A stretch of DNA of 64,000 bases from Lachnospiraceae bacterium (GTDB lineage: Bacteria > Bacillota > Clostridia > Lachnospirales > Lachnospiraceae). The notes below the pieces were generated by a model. That model was not told the DNA's origin, ran no database searches, and worked only from the letters and a program-made list of their open reading frames with translations. A program made the position numbers and the translations under genes. Shown here piece by piece: positions 51,189 to 60,683 of the stretch (position 1 is the first letter of the stretch; every line of letters begins with the position of its first letter). The DNA is taken from positions 1 through 64,000 of the forward strand of contig JAUNWX010000007.1 of the NCBI GenBank assembly GCA_030540075.1, written 5' to 3'.

Positions 51189-53717
51189 TTACTTCTCTTC
51201 GATCTGTGCGCTTTCTGTCTGCTGTTTTTCAGCTTCCTTCTTCCGGTGAGCTGTGCCGGCGGACGGCAGGCGGCGGCCCTGGAACTTCAGGGTCTTTCCA
51301 TCCTTGTCGACACCGATACGGACACTGGAATTCTTCGCGATATGTCCACTCAGGATCTCCTCTGCGAGCTTATCCTCGAGCTCGGTCTGAAGCACCCGGC
51401 GCAGCGGACGTGCACCGTACTTCGGGTCATAGCCGCGCTCGATGAGGAGATTCGCCGCGTCCGCATCAAGGTGAAGCCGGATATTCAGCTCCTCGAGTGC
51501 GTTCTTCACCATATCCTTCATCATGATGTCGAGGATCGCGCGGAGGTCCTCCTTCGTGATCGGCTGGAAGACGATGATGTCATCGACACGGTTCAGAAAC
51601 TCCGGACGGAAGAGACGATGCACCTCTTCCATCACGCGGGACTTGATGATCTGGTAGTTCTTCGCCTTCTCATCCCCGCCGGTGTCGAAACCGAGACGCT
51701 TCGGGCTCACGATCTGCTCGGCGCCTGCATTGGACGTCATGATGATGATCGTGTTCTTAAAGGAAACCTTCCGGCCCTGTGCATCGGTGATATGACCATC
51801 ATCGAGCACCTGGAGAAGTACGTTCAGTACATCCGGGTGGGCCTTCTCGATCTCATCGAAGAGGATGACGGAATATGGATTCCGACGCACCTTCTCACTG
51901 AGCTGGCCACCCTCATCGTAGCCGACGTAGCCTGGCGGCGATCCGATCATCTTCGAGACGCTGTATTTCTCCATGTACTCGGACATGTCGACGCGGATGA
52001 GATCCGCCTCCGAGCCGAACATCGCCTCGGCGAGTGCCTTACTGAGCTCCGTCTTACCAACGCCGGTCGGACCGAGGAACATGAAGGAGCCGATCGGACG
52101 CTTCGGATCCTTGAGGCCCACACGACCACGACGGATCGCCTTCGCTACCGCGGACACCGCCTCGGTCTGTCCGATCACGCGTTTATGCAGTGTCTCCTCG
52201 AGCCGCATGAGGCGCTCTGCCTCACCCTCGGTGAGCTTCTCTACCGGGATACGGGTCCACTCGGAGACCACGCGGGCGATGTCGGCCTCGGTGACGTGCA
52301 GCTTATGCTCCTCCTTCTCCGACTGCCAGCTCTGCAGCGCACGCTCCAGCTTCGCCTTCTCCCGCAGCTGCTTCTTCTTGATCTGGGAAGCCGCTTCGAA
52401 ATCCTCACGGCGGATACAGTCCTCCTTCTCCGCATCCATCGCGTCGATCTTCGCACGAAGCTTCTTCACGCTTTCTGGTTCACCGGAGTGAAGGATCCGC
52501 AGCTTCGACGCCGCCTCATCGATGAGATCGATGGCCTTATCCGGCAGATAGCGGTCATTGATATAGCGGACGGAAAGCGTGACGGCAGCCTTCAGTGCAG
52601 CATCGTCGATCAGCAGCTGATGGTGCTCCTCGTACTTCGACACGATGCCCTTCAGGATCGCATAGCTCTCCTCCTCACTCGGCTCATCGATCGTCACCGG
52701 CTGGAAACGTCGCTCGAGCGCTGCGTCCTTTTCGATGTGCTTTCGGTACTCATCGAGGGTTGTCGCACCGATGATCTGGAGTTCGCCACGGGCCAGGGCC
52801 GGCTTCAGGATATTCGCCGCATCGAGTGCCCCCTCGGCACCACCGGCACCGATGATGGTATGGAGCTCATCAATGAAGAGAAGCACCTGTCCGTTCTTCA
52901 CGGTTTCGGCGATGACGCGCTTGATGCGCTCCTCGAACTCACCGCGGTACTTCGAGCCTGCGACCATGCTGGAGATATCAAGCGACATCACACGCTTCTG
53001 GAGGATGGTGTCCGGAACATCGCCGGCGACGATACGCTCGGCCAGTCCCTCGACCACCGCGGTCTTGCCGACACCCGGCTCACCGATGAGGCACGGGTTG
53101 TTCTTCGTACGACGGGATAGAATCTGGATGACCCGCATGATCTCGCGCTCCCGGCCGATGACCGGATCGAGCTTTCCCTCGGCTGCCATCGCGGTGAGAT
53201 CCCGCGCATACTGATCCAGTGTCGGTGTATCCGAGGCCGGCTGCTGTGCCGCCTGCGGACGGCTCGTATCGTCGATGACGACATCGTCTCCGATCACGGC
53301 CATGATCTGCTGGTACATGCGCTGTGCGTTACCGCCGAGCGTCGCGATGATACGGGAAGCGACGCAGTTTGTATCCTTCAGCATCGCGATCAGAATATGC
53401 TCTGTCCCGACGAGACGGGCACCGGCGCGCAGGGATTCCTGCATCGCGTTCTGCATGAGGCGCTTCGCCGATGGCGTATAGCCTGCACGCTCGCGGATCG
53501 TCACCTTCGTGTCGGAAGCGATAAACTTCGCGATCATATCGAGGATTTTCTGATCATCGATGCCGTTTGACTGCAGTACCTTCGCAGCCACAGCCGTACC
53601 CTCACGACGGAGGCCGAGAAGGATGTGTTCGGTTCCTATATACTGATGGCCCAGCTCCTCTGCCGCTTCGATCGCGAGCTGCAGCGCACGCTGTGCCTGT
53701 ATCGTAAACTGATTCAT
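51189..53717 (-). CDS. clpC: Clp protease ATP-binding subunit ClpC
   Basis: This is the 842-residue Hsp100 unfoldase that feeds ClpP. Two Clp_N repeats occupy residues 1-145. AAA module 1 has GEPGVGKTA near 210, a UVR coiled-coil region lies near 425-460, and AAA module 2 has [14 protein letters not shown] near 550. A C-terminal sheet domain closes it. The usual ctsR-mcsA-mcsB genes are not upstream. AAAGGTGG precedes ATG, and a good promoter lies at 53742-53770. A CtsR operator is not evident. Confidence 0.96.
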   Translation of the reverse strand: MNQFTIQAQRALQLAIEAAEELGHQYIGTEHILLGLRREGTAVAAKVLQSNGIDDQKILDMIAKFIASDTKVTIRERAGYTPSAKRLMQNAMQESLRAGARLVGTEHILIAMLKDTNCVASRIIATLGGNAQRMYQQIMAVIGDDVVIDDTSRPQAAQQPASDTPTLDQYARDLTAMAAEGKLDPVIGREREIMRVIQILSRRTKNNPCLIGEPGVGKTAVVEGLAERIVAGDVPDTILQKRVMSLDISSMVAGSKYRGEFEERIKRVIAETVKNGQVLLFIDELHTIIGAGGAEGALDAANILKPALARGELQIIGATTLDEYRKHIEKDAALERRFQPVTIDEPSEEESYAILKGIVSKYEEHHQLLIDDAALKAAVTLSVRYINDRYLPDKAIDLIDEAASKLRILHSGEPESVKKLRAKIDAMDAEKEDCIRREDFEAASQIKKKQLREKAKLERALQSWQSEKEEHKLHVTEADIARVVSEWTRIPVEKLTEGEAERLMRLEETLHKRVIGQTEAVSAVAKAIRRGRVGLKDPKRPIGSFMFLGPTGVGKTELSKALAEAMFGSEADLIRVDMSEYMEKYSVSKMIGSPPGYVGYDEGGQLSEKVRRNPYSVILFDEIEKAHPDVLNVLLQVLDDGHITDAQGRKVSFKNTIIIMTSNAGAEQIVSPKRLGFDTGGDEKAKNYQIIKSRVMEEVHRLFRPEFLNRVDDIIVFQPITKEDLRAILDIMMKDMVKNALEELNIRLHLDADAANLLIERGYDPKYGARPLRRVLQTELEDKLAEEILSGHIAKNSSVRIGVDKDGKTLKFQGRRLPSAGTAHRKKEAEKQQTESAQIEEK

Positions 53718-53741
53718 GCTTTACCACCTTTCATGAAGGAT

Positions 53742-53782
53742 ATTCTAGTGCATTTCAGGATTTGAATCAATCTTGATTTGAA
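53742..53782 (-). promoter_or_regulatory. clpC promoter with 16 bp-spaced direct repeats
   Basis: TTGATT (53765-53770), 17 bp and TAGAAT (53742-53747) on the minus strand. The 8 bp sequence TTCAAATC occurs twice (53759-53766 and 53775-53782) and overlaps the -35 region. The period of 16 does not fit the CtsR heptad repeat. Confidence 0.65.
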
Positions 53783-53820
53783 GAGACATGAAGGAGACCA
53801 AGGAAGGGCGTCAACGTAGA

Positions 53821-53859
53821 CCATACGTAGAGACCGTGTGAAATCAAGCCGGGTCCCCT
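53821..53859. repeat. Half of an FB2-type fold-back element
   Basis: The 39 bp match 16645-16683 at 35 positions, and looser similarity reaches back to about 53797. No matching right arm follows, so it is one arm or a decayed copy. It lies between clpC and the terminator of the cohesin-domain gene. Confidence 0.7.
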
Positions 53860-53879
53860 GCCTGTCGAACAAAAGAAAA

Positions 53880-53899
53880 CCTGCAGCCGTAGCTGCAGG
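53880..53899 (-). terminator. Terminator of the cohesin-domain gene
   Basis: An 8 bp stem (53880-53887 with 53892-53899) continues on the minus strand into TTTTCTTTTG, 12 bases past the stop. Confidence 0.88.
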
Positions 53900-53911
53900 C
53901 TTCCTCATGTA

Positions 53912-55528
53912 TTAAAGATCTTCGATATCCAGTCCGGAATCCTTCGGCATCTGGAAGGCTCTCGTGTGCTCGAGATCCTCCTTCTCTTCCTCCAGCTCCG
54001 CCGGTGCATGCTGCACGCCGCCGAGATCATGGAGTGCGATCGTCGGCTCATCGACATCGTCGAGGTCCTCGATATCGAGGCCACGTGTGCTCTCGGAAGA
54101 ATCGCTTCCGGAGATTACCGCACGGTCCTCCGGCTTCAGGATGCGGGTTGCATCAAGATCACTATCCTCTGTGTCCGTGTCATCATGAAGGTCTGCACTT
54201 CGCGTCGGAAGCTCTCCGAGCTTGTGAAGCGGGATTGTCTCCTCCAGTGAAGCCTTCTCGTCTCCGGCTGCATCCATATCCGCGTCCTCGCTGGATGCAG
54301 GCTTCACACGATTCTTTTCAGATGCATTCATGCGTCGAACCGTGCTGCTTCCACGACCATCGTGACGTCGGCTGACGAGCACGATGACAAATACCAGAAG
54401 ACCCAGCACAGCCACCGCCAGGATACAGGTCAGGATGAACATATGGTTATACTGACGAACCAGTGCGTCGTAGCGGTTTACGAGCTCAGGGTACTGTTCC
54501 GCATCCGCCTTCAGCTGCTGCTCGACCGGATCCTCGAAATAGCGCTGGATGGTCTTCTCCGTCAGATCATAGCGGTAGAAGTTCAGCTCGCCGGCCTCGT
54601 TCATACCATAGACGATGCAGTACTGGTGATCGGTATCGAGCTTCCATACCCAGCCCTTCACCTGATGACCATCGATATCGATCGTGCTCTCCGCGAAGCC
54701 CGCCGGAATCTCGACATCGGAGCCCGGATTCATGATGGTGATGGTCTTATCCTTTGCGCTGAGCTTTACACCCTCGTTCGTCGTTGCCGTGGTGGTCGTC
54801 GTATCACCGACATTCGGTCCACCCTCCTGCTTCGTTACGTCCAGTGTATAGACCGCCTGGCTCGTACCATCGGCGGCCGTCACCGTGATCGTCACGGTAT
54901 TCTCGCCCATGCTTAACTGCTCGTTGCCACTCACCTGAACGGAGGCGGTGCTGTCTGCGGGGATCGCATTGATCGCCAGGGTATCGACCTCTGTGCCGAC
55001 GATCAGTGAATAGCTGGTCGTATCGGCTGAAAATGCCGGGCTCAGGGTGCCTGGTGAAACCACGAGCGAAGACAGCTGTGTATTCGTCGATGCGGCAGCG
55101 GCCGAGCTGATCGTCACCGTGGAGGAGCCCTGGTGCTCGAGCTCTGCGAAGCTCTCATCGGCATCGTAGATGTTGTAATTCTGAACGGTCAGCGTAGCGG
55201 TGCCCGCAGACAGGGTATGGAACTTCAGATTATACTCGAGGGTTCCGGTGCCGCTGCCATTGGTGCCGCCATTGATACGTACGGTGCCGGCGCCTCCCGA
55301 CGCGTCTGTTCCACTGACAAACTCAAGCAGATTCGCATCATAGGCGAGGGTCACATCGGCACGGGCCAGGGTCGCCTCGCCACTCGACACCTTCATCGTG
55401 ACATTGACATCCGAACCGACGGTAACGGATGGATCCGAGAAGGTGATGGCCGCGCTCGACGCGAGTGCCTGGATCGACAAAAGCAGGGTGAATAGAACTG
55501 TTGTTATGAAATATGAAAAACGTTTCAT
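53912..55528 (-). CDS. Membrane-anchored cohesin/cadherin-like protein with phospho-motif tail
   Basis: The 538-residue protein has a signal peptide (cut after about residue 23), a cohesin-type beta domain (27-143), and a cadherin-like beta-sandwich domain (151-234). A Thr-rich linker and a small domain follow to about 345. A membrane helix lies at 364-386, leaving an inside tail of 150 residues. The tail carries five copies of [DE]xT[IR]x[LF], with Thr at 431, 461, 481, 496 and 522, and two GLDIEDL repeats. This pattern resembles phospho-threonine sites of PknB-like kinases. The start at 55528 has AGAGGT upstream. It is followed by the clpC region and preceded by a wall hydrolase with the same cadherin-like domain. 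Confidence 0.85.
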   Translation of the reverse strand: MKRFSYFITTVLFTLLLSIQALASSAAITFSDPSVTVGSDVNVTMKVSSGEATLARADVTLAYDANLLEFVSGTDASGGAGTVRINGGTNGSGTGTLEYNLKFHTLSAGTATLTVQNYNIYDADESFAELEHQGSSTVTISSAAAASTNTQLSSLVVSPGTLSPAFSADTTSYSLIVGTEVDTLAINAIPADSTASVQVSGNEQLSMGENTVTITVTAADGTSQAVYTLDVTKQEGGPNVGDTTTTTATTNEGVKLSAKDKTITIMNPGSDVEIPAGFAESTIDIDGHQVKGWVWKLDTDHQYCIVYGMNEAGELNFYRYDLTEKTIQRYFEDPVEQQLKADAEQYPELVNRYDALVRQYNHMFILTCILAVAVLGLLVFVIVLVSRRHDGRGSSTVRRMNASEKNRVKPASSEDADMDAAGDEKASLEETIPLHKLGELPTRSADLHDDTDTEDSDLDATRILKPEDRAVISGSDSSESTRGLDIEDLDDVDEPTIALHDLGGVQHAPAELEEEKEDLEHTRAFQMPKDSGLDIEDL

Positions 55529-55652
55529 GCGTACCTCTATCTTAAGTGGATTTCGATCGATGAGCACAGAGGCTTCATCGAATCGTGACGGCGTAACATA
55601 GGGCGAAGCCAGGCAGCCTCGTTCAGCTGCCCGGCGATAGCCTGATTTTATT

Positions 55653-57743
55653 TTACATCGGGCCGTTTGTTCCCGCAACCACATCCGTCACGACGGTTCC
55701 GGTCGGGCTCACGCCGACCACCGGTGTCTGTGCATCCGTACCCGTCGTAGTTGTAGTCGTAGTCGTCGTGGTCGTCATACCCGGCATGGTCATACCAGCC
55801 TGCAGACTAACGGAGCTGCTGCCCGTCATGCTCACCTGCATCGTGTTGCCGAGCTGTCCGCCTGCGGACTGACTGATCGTGATCTGGTAGTTCCGCTGAT
55901 CCCCGTTCTGTGCGGTTACGGTGATCGTCACGACCTTCGTCGGCGTATCCAGCAGGATCTGTCCGGCACCACTGATCTGCGCAGCGCTGTGATAAGCCGC
56001 GGCAGAGACATTGACCATCTGCACGGACGGATCGACGACGAGCGTATAGGATGTCGTATCGAGGTTAAAGCTCGGGGTCAGGGTGAAGCCATCGACCGCG
56101 AGATACTGCAGCTTGTTGTTCGGGTTGCCATCCTTCGTCGGCATCGGACACGGGGTCTCCGGCATGCCGTTATAGACCGGGATGTTGAAGACGAGGATCC
56201 CGGCACGCATCGTGTCGTTGTAGGCCTTCCCGAGGCTCTTGCCCTCCTCGGCGGCACCGGCGGTGTTCGTCATATACTGGTGCTTGAACATATTGGAGCC
56301 CTGGACGTTGAAGCGCTTGAGATACAGCGTATTCTGGCCGGCCGCGAGGTAGTTCTGTGCATAGAACAGCGCACCACCCACGATCGCCTTCTCCGGTGTA
56401 TTCCACGGACGGTTATAGCTGCCGGACTGTGCAGCATACCAGAGGCCGCGCTCGACCGCCGTCATACCGTTCGCTGCATAGGCACCGACATTGAAATAAT
56501 TATAGTAGCCGGTCGCTCCGGAGATCGAACCGGATGTACCCTTACTGCCCTGCTCCTGGAGGATCATCGCTGCGAGCATGTACGGGCTCACCTTCGACTG
56601 CTCCGCTGCCTCCATGATGATATCGGCATAGGAAACGGTCACGGTGCCGCCCATCATGTTCGTCGTGTTCGTCGTACCCATCGCGGCGTTCCCCATGCCC
56701 GGACCACTGGTGCCCGGCATCACGCTCGTCGACATCGAATCCGTGCCCTCGAGCACATTCGCCGCACTGATCGTCGTCGTGCCGCTCATGTCCTGCGACG
56801 CCGTCGTTCCGCTGACGGCCCCCGGTCCCTCATAGCCGAGCAGAGACTCTCCGCTGCCCGCCTGAGTCGTCGTGCCAATGCCAGCGTCCGTCACTGTCTG
56901 GCCACCCACCTGGGTCGTGGACGCACTCAGTCCCTGGGCTGCGACCGCCGCCGCATAGAGCGGACTCGAGGCATCGATCGCGACCTGTCCATCCAGAAAG
57001 GTGCCCTTCAGCATGGAGCGAAGGCCATCGATCGACTGAAGATCAGCATTGTAATCATGAACCGCGAACTGGAAGACATAGCTGTCATCCAGAAAGTTAC
57101 GCGGGTCCATAAAGTAGGCGACGATTTCCTGCGATGCGCCGACCCAGGTTGCGCCATCGAAGCCCGGCCAGGTCGAAGTCGTCCAGTCAAACTTACCGGC
57201 TTCGGTCGACTTCCAGGAGGATTTCGAGCCGGTTTCGATCAGGCTCGAGGTGCCCTGCAGCTCGGACGCGACCGCGGTATTCCAGTCGAGACCGGTCTGT
57301 ACGGCATTGAAGATCCAGGTTGGATGCTGTGCATGCAGGGTACGAAGTCCGGACTTGTAGCTCTCCGGGAAGCCCTGCTGTGCGAGGTAGGCCTCGAAAT
57401 TCGCATCCGCAGTATAGGCCACGCTCTGCGTAGACACGAGATCCGAGCGCACATAACCGCTCACGCCGCCGGCAGAAATCTGATACCAGAGCTTACCATC
57501 ACTGCCCGTGGTCTGATTCAGGATTGAGACTGCCGTGTTGTTTCCGAGTGAGGTCACCAGCTGGCTCGAGGTACTGGCTGCCGCACGGACATTAACATTC
57601 GTCCCGCGGATGACCGCCGCCTGTGCCGCATAGGCAGAAGGAAGTGCATTCAGCGCGGTTCCGGCCGGTGTCAGCAGAAGGCTGAGCGAAAGCAGCGCCG
57701 TACCGAAGCTGTGCTGAAGAGATTTCGTTTTATGCTTTTTCAT
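55653..57743 (-). CDS. Secreted SH3b-domain N-acetylglucosaminidase
   Basis: The 696-residue protein has a signal peptide to about residue 40, an SH3b domain (43-104; VRAAASTSSQLVTSLGN) and a GH73-like glucosaminidase domain that cuts peptidoglycan glycan strands. The catalytic glutamate is probably in MILQEQGSKG, with GYYNYFNVGAY after it. A Ser/Thr/Gly/Met-rich insert of about 110 residues breaks the domain. A cadherin-like beta-sandwich and a tail with a run of ten threonines follow. I choose ATG at 57743, with GGAG 9 bases upstream. A structured leader RNA precedes it, and the next gene is a membrane protein sharing the cadherin-like domain. Confidence 0.88.
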   Translation of the reverse strand: MKKHKTKSLQHSFGTALLSLSLLLTPAGTALNALPSAYAAQAAVIRGTNVNVRAAASTSSQLVTSLGNNTAVSILNQTTGSDGKLWYQISAGGVSGYVRSDLVSTQSVAYTADANFEAYLAQQGFPESYKSGLRTLHAQHPTWIFNAVQTGLDWNTAVASELQGTSSLIETGSKSSWKSTEAGKFDWTTSTWPGFDGATWVGASQEIVAYFMDPRNFLDDSYVFQFAVHDYNADLQSIDGLRSMLKGTFLDGQVAIDASSPLYAAAVAAQGLSASTTQVGGQTVTDAGIGTTTQAGSGESLLGYEGPGAVSGTTASQDMSGTTTISAANVLEGTDSMSTSVMPGTSGPGMGNAAMGTTNTTNMMGGTVTVSYADIIMEAAEQSKVSPYMLAAMILQEQGSKGTSGSISGATGYYNYFNVGAYAANGMTAVERGLWYAAQSGSYNRPWNTPEKAIVGGALFYAQNYLAAGQNTLYLKRFNVQGSNMFKHQYMTNTAGAAEEGKSLGKAYNDTMRAGILVFNIPVYNGMPETPCPMPTKDGNPNNKLQYLAVDGFTLTPSFNLDTTSYTLVVDPSVQMVNVSAAAYHSAAQISGAGQILLDTPTKVVTITVTAQNGDQRNYQITISQSAGGQLGNTMQVSMTGSSSVSLQAGMTMPGMTTTTTTTTTTTGTDAQTPVVGVSPTGTVVTDVVAGTNGPM

Positions 57744-57772
57744 GAATATGTGCTCCATTACCAAGATTACGT

Positions 57773-57895
57773 AAAAAAGAAGTGGTCGGTGGGGACTCCT
57801 CTGTCCGATCGCCCGCATCAGGTTGATGCCTTTCGATCCACTCTCGTGTTTCGAGTCGATCGAAATCAGGGGCGAAAACACCTGAAACCACTTCT
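57773..57895 (-). ncRNA. Structured multi-stem leader of the glucosaminidase gene
   Basis: The minus-strand RNA has a closing stem (57887-57895 with 57778-57786, 9 bp). Inside it I count four hairpins: TCAGG/CCTGA, a two-part stem with TTCGATC/GATCGAA and CTCG/CGAG, GCATCA/TGATGC and GGAC/GTCC. A run of six T follows the closing stem, 30 bases before the start codon. It looks like a cis-acting RNA (riboswitch or attenuator). I do not recognise the c-di-AMP or c-di-GMP consensus. The remainder of the 306 bp gap holds the oadA terminator. Confidence 0.55.
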
Positions 57896-57992
57896 ACAGT
57901 ATATCGATTTCTGAAGCATGCTTCAATCGCAAAACAAATTATTAATAGAAGCGATCAGTTTTTGTAAAGAATTTGTCAGGAAATCAACAAAA

Positions 57993-58022
57993 GAAGCCCC
58001 GGACCTTTCGGTCCCGGGCTTC
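57993..58022 (-). terminator. Terminator of the decarboxylase operon
   Basis: A 13 bp stem (57993-58005 with 58010-58022, one mismatch) is followed on the minus strand by TTTTG, 27 bases past the oadA stop. Confidence 0.88.
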
Positions 58023-58049
58023 GATATGGAAAGGATAAATCAGTTCAGA

Positions 58050-59456
58050 TTAAACTGGATACGCCTTGTTCTCCTTGTCACCAGCGGTTGCGGCGAAGCC
58101 GGTCTGCTGTGCGTCACGGTAAGCAAAGAAATCCTTCGCTACAGCTGGGAACAGAGCGTAATCAAGTACGTCCTCCGGTGTCGGGTTCTTCACGAGCTTC
58201 TTGGTCTCCTCGGTGAACTGAGCCATCTGCGGAGCGATATGATCTGCAGGACGGTCGGTCATCTGGGTCTCGCCAGCCTTCAGAACCTTCTTCATCATCT
58301 CCGGATCCATCGGCTTTACAGTGCGGCCGAACTCACCGGCAACGAGCTTGTGAGACTCCTTCGGAACCATCTTATAGCGCTCGCCGGTCAGGACGTTCAT
58401 AACAGCCTGTGTACCAACGATCTGAGAAGATGGGGTTACGAGAGGCGGCTCACCGAAGTCCTTACGAACTCTCGGAACTTCCTCGAGAACGGCGTTCAGC
58501 TTATCGATCTGGCCAGCCTTGTCAAGCTGAGAGATGAGGTTACTGAGCATACCGCCCGGCACCTGATAACGAAGTGTGTTAACGTTTACACCGAGAACCT
58601 TCGTGGAAAGAAGGCCGGACTTCAGGCACTCCTCACGATACGGCTCGAAGTACTTGGAAACCTCGATGAGCTTGTTTACATCGAGACCCGTGTCGTACTC
58701 TGTACCCTCGAACGCCTTGACCATAACGTCGGTCGACGGCTGAGAAGTACCCAGCGCGAACGGTGTGGAAGCGGTATCGATGATATCTGCACCAGCCTCT
58801 ACGCACTTCAGGTAGGTCATGGAAGCCATACCAGAGGTGTAGTGGGTGTGGATCTCGATCGGAAGGGAGGTTCCCTTCTTCAGTGCCTTCACGAGATCAT
58901 AACCAGCCTGCGGAAGCAGAAGGCCTGCCATATCCTTGATGCAGAGGGAATCTGCGCCGAGGGACTCAACGTCACGTGCAAGCTTCTCCCAGTAATCCAG
59001 CGTATAGGCATCACCCAGTGTATAGCAGAGCGCGATCTGAGCGTGACCGCCTTCCTTCTTGGTTGCCTTTACAGCGGTCTCAAGGTTACGAATATCGTTT
59101 AAGCAGTCGAAGATACGGATGATATCGATACCGTTTGCGATGGAACGCTCTACGAAGTTCTCTACGACATCATCTGCATAGTGATTGTAGCCGAGGATGT
59201 TCTGGCCTCTGAAGAGCATCTGGAGCTTCGTGTTCTTGAAGTGCTTACGAAGCATACGAAGTCTCTCCCATGGATCCTCCTTCAGGAAACGAAGGCAGGA
59301 ATCGAAGGTCGCACCGCCCCAGCACTCTACGGCGTTGTAACCGATCTGATCCATGGTGTCCAGAATCGGCTCCATCTCGGAGCTCGGCATACGAGTTGCA
59401 ATTAATGACTGGTGTGCATCACGCAGCACAGTCTCAGTGATTTTTACTTTAGCCAT
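58050..59456 (-). CDS. oadA: Pyruvate/oxaloacetate-type carboxyltransferase subunit (OadA/5S)
   Basis: The 468-residue protein is the TIM-barrel carboxyltransferase of oxaloacetate decarboxylase or the 5S subunit of transcarboxylase. It begins ITETVLRDAHQSLIATR, with the metal-binding Asp, and has IKDMAGLL and the HTHYTSG histidine pair. The C-terminal PYC_OADA domain is present, but the biotinyl domain is missing; separate biotin proteins are encoded upstream. AGGAG lies upstream of ATG. It is the last gene of the five-gene operon. Confidence 0.94.
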   Translation of the reverse strand: MAKVKITETVLRDAHQSLIATRMPSSEMEPILDTMDQIGYNAVECWGGATFDSCLRFLKEDPWERLRMLRKHFKNTKLQMLFRGQNILGYNHYADDVVENFVERSIANGIDIIRIFDCLNDIRNLETAVKATKKEGGHAQIALCYTLGDAYTLDYWEKLARDVESLGADSLCIKDMAGLLLPQAGYDLVKALKKGTSLPIEIHTHYTSGMASMTYLKCVEAGADIIDTASTPFALGTSQPSTDVMVKAFEGTEYDTGLDVNKLIEVSKYFEPYREECLKSGLLSTKVLGVNVNTLRYQVPGGMLSNLISQLDKAGQIDKLNAVLEEVPRVRKDFGEPPLVTPSSQIVGTQAVMNVLTGERYKMVPKESHKLVAGEFGRTVKPMDPEMMKKVLKAGETQMTDRPADHIAPQMAQFTEETKKLVKNPTPEDVLDYALFPAVAKDFFAYRDAQQTGFAATAGDKENKAYPV

Positions 59457-59472
59457 TTTATCTCCTCTTTCA

Positions 59473-60621
59473 TTACTTCACGCCGTAAACAGCCATGAAG
59501 GTACCGGCTGCTACAGCAGTACCGATAACACCTGCTACGTTCGGGCCCATGGCCTGCATGAGCAGGAAGTTTGTAGGATCAGCCTCAGAAGCCACCTTCT
59601 GAGATACACGTGCTGCCATCGGAACGGCAGATACACCGGCAGAACCGATGAGCGGGTTGATCTTATGACCGGAAACGACATACATGATCTTACCGAGAAC
59701 GACGCCGGCAGCGGTACCGAATGCGAAGGCAATCAGACCGAGAGCAACGATCTTCAGGGTATCGAGATTCAGGAATGCCTCTGCGGAAGTTGCACCACCG
59801 ACAGAGGTACCGAGCATGATAACGACGATGTACATCATCGCATTCGAAGCGGTCTCTGTGAGCTGCTTTACGACGCCGGACTCCTTGAACAGGTTACCGA
59901 GCATCAGCATACCTACGAGCGGAGCGGTGGTCGGAAGAAGGATACATACGATGGTCGTAACGATGATCGGGAAGAGAATACGCTCGAGCTTCGATACCGG
60001 ACGAAGCTGTGGCATTCTGGTCTTTCTCTCCTCCTCGGTGGTCAGCGCCTTCATGATCGGCGGCTGGATGATCGGTACGAGGGACATATAGGAATATGCC
60101 GCAACGGCGATCGGTCCGAGCAGAGAGGTCTGTCCGAGCTTGTTGCACAGGAAGATGGAGGTAGGTCCATCGGCTCCACCGATGATAGAGATAGCTGCCG
60201 CTGCGGCTCCGTTGAAGCCCATGAAAATCGCCATGAAATAAGCGGCATAAATACCAAACTGTGCAGCTGCACCGAGCAGGAAGGTGATCGGGTTTGCAAT
60301 CAGCGGGGAGAAGTCGGTCTGTGCGCCTACACCCATGAAGATCAGGGACGGAAGAATCGTCCACTCATCCAGATGGAAGAAGTACCAAAGCAGTCCGCCT
60401 GTTCCATTGATGGAATCCTCCGGGCTCAGCATGATGTCCGGATAGATATTTACGAGCAGCATACCGAAGGCGATCGGAACCAGAAGAAGTGGCTCGAATC
60501 CCTTGGCGATCGCAAGATACAGGAAAACGAATGCGACGAGGATCATCAGCACATTTCCCCATGTCATGCTTACGAATGCTGTCTGCTGGAGCAGGTTTGT
60601 TAAGGTTTCTAATATATTCAT
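59473..60621 (-). CDS. oadB: Sodium-pumping decarboxylase beta subunit
   Basis: This 382-residue membrane protein decarboxylates carboxybiotin and pumps Na+ out. It has about nine hydrophobic helices and the strictly conserved GGADGPTSIF loop with the essential Asp, plus NPLIGSAGVSAVPMAAR near the C terminus. It resembles OadB, MmdB and GcdB equally; the substrate is set by the carboxyltransferase. It lies 16 bases before oadA, in one operon. Confidence 0.96.
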   Translation of the reverse strand: MNILETLTNLLQQTAFVSMTWGNVLMILVAFVFLYLAIAKGFEPLLLVPIAFGMLLVNIYPDIMLSPEDSINGTGGLLWYFFHLDEWTILPSLIFMGVGAQTDFSPLIANPITFLLGAAAQFGIYAAYFMAIFMGFNGAAAAAISIIGGADGPTSIFLCNKLGQTSLLGPIAVAAYSYMSLVPIIQPPIMKALTTEEERKTRMPQLRPVSKLERILFPIIVTTIVCILLPTTAPLVGMLMLGNLFKESGVVKQLTETASNAMMYIVVIMLGTSVGGATSAEAFLNLDTLKIVALGLIAFAFGTAAGVVLGKIMYVVSGHKINPLIGSAGVSAVPMAARVSQKVASEADPTNFLLMQAMGPNVAGVIGTAVAAGTFMAVYGVK

Positions 60622-60683
60622 ATGTTTTTATAACCTCCAGTACAGCAAAATCAAATCAACACTTGACACGATCTGATCCGAGA

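Noticed and set aside
53742..53782. CtsR operator upstream of clpC
   Set aside because: The direct repeats are 8 bp at a 16 bp period, not the GGTCAAA heptads at about 10 bp.
57773..57895. c-di-AMP (ydaO) or T-box riboswitch
   Set aside because: I could not find the conserved ydaO boxes or the T-box antiterminator sequence; the assignment stays open.
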